A stretch of 64,000 nucleotides of DNA. Origin: Bacteroidota bacterium. Lineage in GTDB: Bacteria > Bacteroidota > Bacteroidia > Bacteroidales > Paludibacteraceae. The translations under genes were made by a program, and so were the position numbers. Where the stretch lies: contig JAFNAS010000007.1 of NCBI GenBank assembly GCA_017860295.1, positions 1-64,000 on the forward strand. The letters are read 5' to 3'. This document shows positions 1 to 12,000 of the stretch, one piece after another (position 1 is the first letter of the stretch; every line of letters begins with the position of its first letter). A model generated the notes under the pieces. It did no database searches, was not told the origin of the DNA, and saw only the letters and a list, made by a program, of their open reading frames with translations.

Positions 1-70
1 CGAAATAGACGAAACTGTCGGGGCTGGTTCTGCAAATGTAAAGGCATTTGCAAGTGTGTCTGCCTGCGTA
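1..70. repeat. Direct repeat, copy 1 (identical to 1471-1540)
   Basis: Positions 1-70 are identical to 1471-1540. The similarity continues beyond, but the 1471 copy lacks 33 nt present here at 71-103, an in-frame loss of 11 residues. It encodes the junction between one TIG domain and the start of the next. Confidence 0.9.
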
Positions 71-3000
71 TCGGGGTTAATCACAATCACGTCATAAGTT
101 CCCACAGCATGGGCAGGCACAACCACACTCAAAGTGTTATCGTCAACTCTGCTTACGGAAGTTGCATTTATCTTTCCGAACTTGACTATTGGAGTCTGTA
201 AGAAATTAGATCCGGAAATTGTAACAGTGATTCCTTCCGCAGCCAACGAAGAGGCTGGTGTTATACTGCTGACAGTTGGAGGCTCATTGAAAGTATAGCT
301 GCTGAATGTTGCCGATTGTCCATCGTAATTTGTAACGACTACATCCGTTGCACCACTGGAGTGAGCCGGGGTGGTAGCGGTTATGGAAGTTGCGCTGGCA
401 AAGTCAATGTTTGTGGCTTGGTTTCCACCGATAGTGACATTGGATTGATCTGTTGCAATTGTCCTCCAGTTGGTCAGCCAAGGTTTGTTATAAACATTGG
501 GACGATTATGGTTCAGAGGAGCCCGGTAAATAGCGTCGGTTGATGTGGTTGTATAACCCCCCAAAATGTATGCATAGTTATCTATAACAGCAACACTTGA
601 AAGACGTAGTGCTGCAGACAGAGTACTTGCAGAGGTGGCCCAAGTGGTTGGATCAGTTGTGGAAGCTGTAAAAATTGCAGACACACTAGCACTGCCGTTG
701 TAACCTCCAAGTAAATGCAAAGAATCACCAATGGTTATAAGTTGACCATAAGCCCTGGCACTTGGTAAAGTCTTACCAGTATTGGTCCAATTAGTCGGAT
801 CCGCAACCGGAGCGGAGTAGATTACATTTGTATATGCGCTGCCATTATATCCTCCAAACAAGTACAAATTATTGCCAACAGTTGCTATATGCGAGCTGTA
901 GAGATTACCCGGCAGGGTCTTACCGGTATTAGTCCATGTAGTCGGATCGGCAACCGAAGCGGAGTAGATTACGTTCGTTGCTGTACTGCCATTATTACCT
1001 CCCAAAAGATATAAACTATTGCCAACAGTTACCAATTGCGAGCTATGAATATTATCAGGTAAAGTTTTACCTGGTACCACTGTCCAAGTGGTAGGGTCAG
1101 AAATTGAGGCCGTATAAATTACATTAGTAGCAGCACTGCCATCATATCCCCCCAATAGATATAAATTATTGCCAACGGTTACTAATTGTGACATATAAAG
1201 ATTGCTAGGCAAAATTTTGCCGGTATTAGTCCAATTCGTTGGATCCGTAACCGGAGCGGTATAAATGGTATTCGTGTAAGCACTGCCATTATGTCCTCCA
1301 AAAAGATATATCTTATCTTCAACAACGGCCAATTGCGAACCATAAAGTGCACTTGGTAATGTTGTTCCGACTACGGTTTCCCAATTAGCATCATCTCCTG
1401 AATTCGGCGAAATGAAATTCGTTCCCGTGATTGTCACATTTGTCCCACCTGCAGTCGGTCCATTGTCTGGCGAAATAGACGAAACTGTCGGGGCTGGTTC
1501 TGCAAATGTAAAGGCATTTGCAAGTGTGTCTGCCTGCGTAACAGCATGAGCAGGTACAACCACACTCAAAGTGCTTGCGTCAACTCTGCTTACTGAAGTT
1601 GCATTTACACCTCCGAACTTCACCGTAGGAACACCAACAAAATCAGATCCTAAAATTGTCACGGTGATTCCTCCGGTTGCTAACGAAGTTGCAGGGGTGA
1701 TACTGCTAACTGTTGGCGGAAGAACATATGTATAACCATTAGTATATGTTGCCGATTGCCCGTCACAGTTGGTCACAGTTACATCGACCACACCAGCAGT
1801 ATTGGCTGGTGTGCTAACTACAATTGTTGTTGAGTTGATCACCGTTCCATACACAACAGTACCCCCAAATGAAACACGAATGGTTGTACCACCTTCAACC
1901 TGTTGGGCATATGCAGCAGGCGTAGATGATCCAGAGATATTATTACTATAAAGTAAAGCAACACGGCCAAGTCCACCAGCACCACCGTAATAACTTACAG
2001 TACCCCCGGTACCTCCATTGGCTACAACAGTATTTGAACCCAACCCGGCATTAGTAACATTCAGTAGGATTGACCCTCCGGATCCGCCACCGCCACTACC
2101 CGGCTCGGCATCACCCGGATCATATGCACCAGCACCATTGCTGCCATTAGACTTTATTGATCCTCTATTTGTAAGAGTGCCTGCTGAGAGCATAATGATA
2201 CCTCCACCTCTTCCACCAGTGCCTCCATATCCAACTTGAGAATCAGTATCAGCACCACCACTGCCACCGCCGGAGCCAAGATATATGGTCGAAAGGTCAG
2301 CAGTTCCATAAACAGCACCAGGATAACCGCCATAAGCGTTGGAATAATAAGCACCCCTCCCGCCCGCAGTTCCATAGCTTCCGCCACCGCCACCGCCACC
2401 ATTATCACCAATATTTTCAGATAAATATCGTCCGCCTCCACCAGCACCATAGTAGCTCAGGTAAGATTGATCATTAGGATAACCAGGGTAGGATTCACCG
2501 CGTCTTCCGCTGGTATTTCCAGTGACTTGAGTTCCCCCCCTATATCCGTTACCGCTCATGTCAATTGTTCCGTTGTTGAGTATCTTTCCGCTGGCTCTAA
2601 AGAAAAGAACACCACCTTTTGTCCCATCCCAGGCGTCAGCAGTCAAAGTGATACCGGAGTTGATGGTGACATTAGTGTAGTTTGGCACTCTCTGAAGCAT
2701 TACCCGCTGACTTGTTGAAGTAATGCCTATATTGGTATCGTCTGTTGTGTTGTTTCCGTAATATTTCGTTTTATTGGTCGTGAATGTAACTACATTTGAA
2801 GATATTGATTTAATTATCAGCGTTTCATGATTTCCAACGTTGTCATTGTTCGTACTATTACCCTGTAAGTTAATAAGCAGAACCTCATCGCCAACGGCAA
2901 GACACCCAGCGTCAGGCGAGGTAGAAAGCGTTGCTGTATTTGCAGTGAGTCCTACGACAGAATAATTAACAGCATCAGCACAAGTTCTGCCTGATGAGAT

Positions 3001-6000
3001 AGCATCTGTATTGATGTTTTTGTTAGCATCAACTGTTATTGAGCCATCTAGACCTGTACCAACACTACCTACAAAATTGGTTCCTGTGATTGTCACAGTT
3101 GTTCCTCCCGTAGTTGTTCCGTTGTTCGGGGAGATTAAAGAAATTGTCGGAGCCAAATATGCAAAACCATTTGTTAATGTTGCCGATTGTCCATCGTAAT
3201 TTGTAACGACTACATCAGTTGAACCTACAGGGTGAGCCGGAGTGGTGGCTGTGATGGAGGTCGTGCTTACAAAATTGATATAGGAGGCTTGGTTTCCTCC
3301 GATAGTGACATTGGATTGATCCGTTGCAATTGTTTTCCAGTTGGTCAGCCAAGGTTTATTATATACATTGGGGCGGCTATGTCTCAGAGGTACACGATAA
3401 ATAGCGTTGGTTGCAGTGGTTGTATAACCCCCCAAAAGATATGCATAGTTATCTATAACCGCAACGTTTGACACATGCAGAGCTGCCGGCAAAATATCTG
3501 GTGAGGTCGTCCAAATTGTTGGATCAGAGATGGAAGCCGTATAGATTGACGATATACTTCCACTCCCGTTGTTTCCACCAAATAAATGCAAAGAATCTCC
3601 AATGGCTACTAGTTGGGCATAACCTGTGGAAGTTGGTAACGTCCTCCCGGTATTGGTCCAATTAGTTGGATCAGTAACGGGCGCGGAGTAGATTACGTTT
3701 GTGTAAGCACTACCATTATGACCACCCAATAAATACAAATTATTGCCTATCGTAATTATTTGAGAGGCACAGAGATTACCGGGTAGTGTTTTTCCGGTAT
3801 TAGTCCATGTAGTCGGATCAGCAACCGAAGCGGAGTAGATTACGTTCGTTGCTGTACTGCCATTATGGCCTCCCAAAAGATATAGATTATTGCCAACAGT
3901 TGCCAATTGCGAATTATAAAGATTACCAGGCAACGTTTTACCAGACACAACAGTCCAAGAGGTTGGATCAGAAACAGAAGCCGTATAGATAACGCTGGTT
4001 ACACTGCCATTACTCCCCCCAAAAAGATATAAGTTATTGCCTACCTTTACCAATTGTGATAGATAAAGGCTTCCAGGCAACGTCTTTCCTGTATTACTCC
4101 ACGTTGTCGGGTCTGAAAGAAGTGCGCTAAAAATAGTATTTACATATGCACTGCCATTATACCCCCCAAAAAGGTAGATCTTATTTCCAATAACGGCTTG
4201 CTGTGCACCATAAAGATTACTTGGCAGTGTCTTTCCTGTCACGGTTCCCCAATTAGCATCACCTCCTGTATTTGGCGGCATAAAATTCGTTCCCGTGATT
4301 GTCACATTTGTTCCACCTGCAGTTGGTCCCGTTTGTGGAACAATGCTGCTGATAGAAAGAGGAGGGTTAGTCGTAAAACTATCAACGGGAGAACTGTATG
4401 CCGTTCCTACACTGTTAATGGCATAAGCACGCACATAGTATGTGGTGTTAGCTTTTAATCCGCTCAGAACTGTAGAGAATATGCCGGTTCCTGCTAAACT
4501 ATCAATGGCCGTGCTATCAGCCACAGTTGGATTCCCTGTTGTATTCCAACAGAAACCTCGCTCTGTTACCGGAGAACCACCATCGGGAGATACGATAGCA
4601 GAAATACTTGCAGATGTTGAATTAATATCAGATACAGTAACATTACGTACTGTTGGAATGCTAATCACAACAGTATCCCAGAGGCAGCGTAGCGAAAATG
4701 CATAGGTTGCTTTGGAGTGATTTTGTATTTCACTCACGGAATTACTAAATGCAATATTATATGCATTGGCTGTGCTGTATTGTGTGGATGACCAATATTC
4801 GCCAACACTTCCTCGGCCTGTGATTGTTCCAGCATTCAAATAACCTGCCGCATGGAGTTTAATAACAGAACCATAAGTCCCGGTATAGCTAGTCCAGTTT
4901 TGCGGAGCTCCATCTGCGTTGGTCCACTCTGAATTGGTAGGAATGCGCCAGCCTATTCCTAGGAACAGAGAACATGGATCGTTTGCTTGCTCCCAGTTGC
5001 TATCCTCGTTAATAGCACTTATCCATGAAGATGGATAACGAGCAGCGTAATATTGATAACCTTGCGCATTATTGAATTGCCAATACCAACCGGCAGAAGC
5101 TTCCGTGGCATCTGTAGCCGATGTTGCCTGTTGATCAGCACCCAGATTCTGTGTTAACCAACAAGCGGGTTTTCCACTGATATTCGTACTGACAGAATGA
5201 TAGGTAACCGTCTTGGTCACAGGAGCTCCATCGATACCTTCAATATGTTGTATCGTGAATGTTGGAGGACATATTTTGAAAGGTGTAACTGTTGTGCTAT
5301 ATGCTGTTCCGATGGAATTGGTAGCAAATGCACGTACATAGTAGGTAACTCCTTGTTTCAAAGAATCTAGTGATTCAGAAACAATACCTAACCCACTGCC
5401 AGAATGTATCACATTATCTGAAGTTGTTGGGGTGGAATTGGTGATACTCCAGCAAAATCCTCTATCCGTTACGGGGCTACCTCCATCAGGAGATACGCCG
5501 GATGTAAGTTGAATTGAATTGTTAGTCGTGTCAGACAAACTGACTATTCCTACACTTGGAACGGTCAAACTGATGGTATCGCGTAAACATCTTAAAGCAA
5601 AACCATAGGCCTTGTAGTTGGTTGCCAGTGTAGTTGCTGTACTGGTGAATTGGAAACTACTTGCTGTATTAGTAGCAACCGCTGTGCTACTCCAAAAGTC
5701 GCCTTGCGTACCACGAGCTGTTAATACTCCTGTATTATACACTATGTATCCTCCATAATGCATTTTTAATGGAGATGTATATGGGATTTCACCTTTAACC
5801 ACAGTATTGGCCACAACATTTGCGTATTCAGTTGCGGTTGGCATACGCCAACCACCTCCAAGAAGCAATACACATGGATCATTTGTGGAGAGCCAATCGC
5901 TGGTTTCTGAAATGCTTGTACTCCATGTTGTGGCCGGTAGGCGAGATGAAGCATACACATAACCTTGTGGGCGATTGAATTGCCAATACCATCCTGCCGA

Positions 6001-9000
6001 TTTTGACGTGGCGTCGGCAATAGAAGTGGCTATAGAGTCGGCACCTAAGTTTTGAGTAATCCAACAGCGAGCTGCACCTGAGTATGTACTACTTATTGAA
6101 TGATATGTTACAGTTTTTGACTCAGGGGCACCGTTTAATCCTTCAAAGTGTTGCACTGTGAATGTTGGAGGACATATTTTGAATGCGGTGGAATCCGCAC
6201 TATAGGCAATACCCTGGCTATTGATAGCAAATGCACGAACATAATAAGTCACTCCTTCTTTCAGATCCGATAACGTAGCTGTCATAGTGCCAATGCCTGA
6301 TCCACTATCAATCACATTGTCATTAATCGTTGGATTGCCGGAGGTGCTCCAACAGAATCCACGTTGAGTAACCGTAGCTCCACCATCAGGAGTTACTGTA
6401 GCTGTCAGGTCAACTCCTGTATTAGTCATGTTTGACAGAGCAACATCACTCACGGAAGGAATGCTCAGGAAGAATGTATCTCTTAAGCAGCGTAGATTAA
6501 ATGCATATTTCGATTTGGAATTAGCATCTGCTGCAGATATAGAGAATGAAGATGCACTGTAACCGGTATATCGACCATCAGTATTGCTATATTGGGTAGA
6601 ACTCCAGTGATTTCCCTGAACACCTCTGTTTACAATGGCTCCACTTCCCAAATACCCGGCATAATGCAACTTGAGTACCGAATTGAATGCCAATGTACCG
6701 TTGGTCCAGTTTTGAGGGGCCCCTTTTGCATTGCTCCATTCTGTATAGGTCGGTATACGCCATCCGTTGCCGAGTAATAACGAGCAGGGATCGTTTGCGG
6801 ATTGCCAGTCGCTGTTTTCACTAAAGGTTGCTGTCCATGAGGATGGATAGCGGGCTGTGGTATACTGATATCCTTGTATACGGTTGAATTGCCAGTACCA
6901 TCCGGCTGACGGTTCGGTTGCATCAGTTACGGATGTTGCCTGATGATCGGCACCCAGGTTTTGAGTTAACCAACACACAGCCTTACCACTAATGCTACTG
7001 CTTATAGAATGATATACTACAGATTTGGAAACTGGAGCACCGTTCAATCCTTCGGCGTGTAAGATTGTAAAGCTTGACGGACATATTCTGAAACTTGTAA
7101 CAGTTGGGCTATAGGCCGTACCGACACTATTGGTAGCATAAGCCCGAATATAATAAGTCAGGTCTCCGGAAGAAAGATTAGTCAACGTATCAATAATTGC
7201 ACCAATGCCTGTTTCCACGGGTAATGCTAAAATATTATCAGATGTTGTAGGATTTCCTGTGGTATTCCAACAGAATCCTCTAGCTGTAATAGAATCTCCT
7301 CCGTTGTAAATAACAGTTGCATTGCTTACTCCAGAGCTATCAGTAAGATTAGACATTACCACATTGCTTACACTTGGTTTGACTGGCATAGTGGTCAAAC
7401 TATCTAGGTTGCCATAAGCTGTTCCTTTACTATTAATAGCATAAGCACGGACATAGTATTTGGTTCCAGGAGATAGCCCAGAAATAACAGCAGTATATAT
7501 GCCTGTTCCACCTGAAGCATCATTGATTTTAGTGGCTAAAGCGGTTGTTGGATTAGGAGAGGTGCTCCAGCAGATTCCCCTAACTGTTACAGACATACCT
7601 CCGTCATCAATAATATTACCTCCACTTGTAGCTTTCACACTGTCAATGGAAGATGGTTGTAATGTGATTAGAGTAGGTAACATTACCGGCAAGGTCGCAA
7701 ACGTGGTTTCACTTCCGTATCCAACACCTACAGCATTAGTAGCATAAGCCCGTATATAATATGTTGTATTAGGAGTTAGTCCGCTCATATTTGCCAAGAA
7801 ACTACCTATCGTATGAGCAGTTGTATCAACCGTTTTTGTCGATAATGCTATGGTCGGATTACTATAGATGCTCCAACAAATTCCTCTGCTAAGTATTGTA
7901 CTACGTCCGTCATCGGTCACTTCACCTCCACTTGTAGCTGTTGTTGCTATAATATTAGTAGCAGGGAATGTTGCCGTTAAGGTCGGAACACCATTGGTTA
8001 GAATTTGTTTTTCCTCTCCGTAAGCAACTCCAATTTTATTGATGGCATAAGCCCTGACATAATAGAGCGTGTTAGGTAGAAGGCTCGTAAGGTTTGCCGA
8101 GAAAGACGCAGTGCCAGTACCATTGTTGGTAATTACATCGCTGATTGTCGGATTGGTATGCGTAGCCCAGCAGATACCTTTTTGCGTGATTGTTTCTCCT
8201 CCATCGCTTGTAATAATACCTCCACTAGTCGATGAGTAACCAGTTATCGCAGTCGGATCCACGGTCTCAAGTATTGGCGAAGTTGGGAATATGGTGATTG
8301 TTACTTGATTTCCATATGTAGTTCCTGCACTATTGGTAGCATAAGCCCGTATATAATATGCTGTACTTAACGCCATACCGGTAACTGTACTGGTATAACT
8401 GCTGGTTCCGGTACCATTGTTTGTTCTGTTTACTACAACGGTATCCGGGTCGAAATTAGGATCCGTGCTCCACACAATACCTTTTGCCGTAATAGTACCA
8501 CCTCCAGCACTTGATATAGTACCTCCTGTGACTGCAGTTGAGGTTGATGTAGCGGCCACTACTTTAGTAGTTAGAATAGGTAAAGCCACAGGAGTTGTAA
8601 AGGACACTTCATTACCATAAGAAACACCCTGGCTGTTTACGGCATAAGCCCGGACGTAATATGTTGTGACAGGTGACAGGTCTGTGAGCGAACTATAGAA
8701 GCTACTGCCCGACCAAGAATCATAGATGGTTTTGGTATATAACCCAACGGTTGGATTAGGACTTGTGCTCCAGCATACACCTTGATTTGTAATCTCTGCA
8801 CCTCCATCGCTGATAAGGGTTCCTCCTCCACTTGCAGCATAGCCAGAAGTGCTGGGAGTAACCGTCATTGTTGTCAGGGTCGGTTTGGTCAACGTAGTAA
8901 AGCTAATCTGATTACCGAAGGCAATTCCAACACTATTGACGGCATATGCTCTGGCATAATAAGTGGTGCCCATTTTAAGACCACTTATAACCGATGTGAA

Positions 9001-12000
9001 GTTGCCGTTGCCGGCACCTGTCATTGCATTTTTATTGACAGATACTGTATCGGGATTAAATCCGGAAACAGTGCTCCAGACCATGCCTCTCGTGGTGACA
9101 GTTTCTCCTCCGTTATCGGATATATACCCACCGGTATACACATATGTACCACTAATACTCCACGCATCTCGCGTAACCAGAGTTGCCAGAGAAGGTGGAT
9201 CTGTTATGAAGCTCAGAACGTTACCGTAAGCAGTACCTGCAATATTGGTAGCATAAGCTTTGATGTAATACGTTGTGCTCCCCTTTAAATCAGTTAACTT
9301 GCTCACAAAGCTTGGTGTACCAGTACCATCTGAAGTACTATAGACTGCCGCCTCAGAAGTATCAAAGTTCATTGAAGTACTCCATACTACACCTTTGGCA
9401 GTGATGGCAGCATCTCCGTTATCGGTAATTGTTCCTCCTGAAGTTGCTGTTGTCGGACCGGTGGCGCTGGCATAAGCAGTGGTAATGGTAGGCAAGGTGG
9501 GTGTTATAAAGCTGACTTCGTCTCCATAAGAGATGCCGACACTGTTTTCGACATAGGCTCTTACATAATAAACCGTTTTTGCCGACAATCCGGTCATAGC
9601 CGCAGAGAATGAACCGACATAGTATCCAGTTGTTGCTGTTTTATTGTATACCACTGTGTCGGGATTGAATCCTGTTACTGTGCTCCATACGATACCACGT
9701 GTTGTAACCAATGCACCACCATTGCTGGTAATATTACCGCTTCCAATCCCAGTTGTTGTTGACGTAGCATATGCAGATGTTGTGGCAATTGTTGCTAGTA
9801 TTGGAGGATTGGTTGTAAAGCTTTCGACACTACCGTATGAGAGGCCCACATCATTGATAGCATAGGCTCTTACATAATAGGTTGTACTTCCCATTAATCC
9901 GGTAATAGTTCTGATAAAGCTACCACTTCCCGGACCATTACTGATCGTATTGTTATTAATGGTGGGAGGAGAATCTACACTCCAGCAAATACCACTTTCT
10001 GTAACCGAGGTGCCACCATTGGACACCACGTTACCGCCAGCATTTATAGATACACTTGTGACGGTAGACATATCAGGAGCCGTAGTAGTAACCGTAGGAT
10101 AATCGTATGTAGTAAACGAGATCTCATTAGAGGCATAAGTGGTACCTGCACTATTTGTTGCAAATGCTCTAACATAGTAAGTAGAGCCCGGTTTCAAGCT
10201 GCTTATCGTTGTTGTGAAGCTGCCGGATTTGGCTAGTGTTATTTTATTGATAACCACTGTATCCGGATCGAATCCAGATACGGAGCTAAATACCAGTCCA
10301 ACTGTTGAAATTATACCACCACCGTTACTGCTGACGGTTCCCCCTCCCGTAGCATGCCTGCCATCACTCCAGCTTGAGACCGAATTGGTTGTCAAAGTTG
10401 GCATTACAGGAGGATCAGTCGTAAATGTTTCCACTTGTCCGTAGGCGGTGCCTGCTTCATTGATGGCATAAGCTCTCACATAATAAGTGGTGCTACCTAA
10501 CAATCCTGTCATTGTATGGATAAAGGTTCCGATGCCTATTGTTCCTGTAGTATGTGCATCATCTGTAGTTGGATTGCCTGTTGTATTCCAGCAAATACCG
10601 CTACTTGTTACCGCAGTTCCACCATCGCTGATAATTTGACCTCCTCCTACGGCAGTAATGTTGGTAACTGAACTTACGGTTGAAGTTTCAATTGTTGCAG
10701 TGGTAAAGGTGGTAAATGAGATTACTTCACCATACGAAATTCCTACGTCGTTAATGACATAAGCCCTCATATAATATTTTGAGACAGGAGATAAGCCTGT
10801 GATACTTGCCGAATAATTACCCAATCCACTTCCCCCGGCAGCATGGTTGTCATCAATAGTTGGGTTCCCGGTTGAATTCCAACAGATCCCACGTTCTGAA
10901 ACGGTAGCTCCACCAGAACTGGTTACCTGACCACGACCAGTTGCTGTCGTGCTTCCAATATTAATGACATCGCGTGTTGTTACGCTAGCCAACACTGGAG
11001 GTGCAGTCGTTAAACTATCCAGATTCCCATAAGTAATTCCTACACCGTTGATAGCATAAGCTCGAACATAATATTTTGTACTGCCTATTAAGTTTGTGAG
11101 TGTTGTCACAAACGCTCCCGTTCCCGTTCCATTAGTAGTATAGTTGCTATTAATAGTAGGGTTGGATGTTGTGCTCCAACAGATACCTCGGGATGTTATC
11201 TCACTGTTACCATCATCGGAAATGTAACCGCCCGTAACAGCTGTTGTAGATTTGATCGTACTTGGACTGGTAGTAACAAGCGTTGCTACATTATCCGTAG
11301 TTAGACTGTCTAGATTGCCGTATCCTACCCCGTAACTGTTAATAGCATAGGCCCGGACGTAATATTTTGTAAAGACTTTCAGACCAGTCATGTGGCTTAC
11401 AAATGTGCCAGTTCCAGCGCCACTTATAGACTCTGAAGTTTTAGTCGAGAGATCGATCGTAGGAATTGTGTCTGTACTCCAACAAATTCCGCGGGCTTGT
11501 AGGGTTTCATCTCCTACATATTTCACCGTACCTCCACTATAAGCATCGGAACCATTTATGTTATTGGGTTGAGTTGTGATTATAATTGGGAGTGCTGTTG
11601 TTTTAAAGCTGTTTTCAGAGCTATATGCTGTTCCAACCGAATTAATTGCATAAGCTTTGACATAATAAGTGGTATTTGGTGATAGATCTGATAGATAACT
11701 TGCAAAGGTTCCAATATCAGTTTTGTTTAGTGTGGTAGATGGAACATACGTATATGTAATTCTATCCGTTGAGTAACATAATCCACGAGAAGTGATGTAT
11801 GCACCTCCATTGTTAAGAATAAGGAATGTTCCTACTGCAGCTGTATCTGTAGCGTTACTCATAGTTGGCGGATTCAGTTCTGCCAAAATAGGAGGTAATG
11901 TTGTGAAAATTTTGAGATCACCATACACCTTACCATACACATTGACCGCATATGCTCTGACATAATAAGTAGTGCTCCCCAAAATATTCAACATAGAACT

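Noticed and set aside
8782-9288. Plus-strand ORF of 168 codons
   Set aside because: Antisense to the fibronectin-like repeat array of the giant gene; composition is that of a shadow frame.
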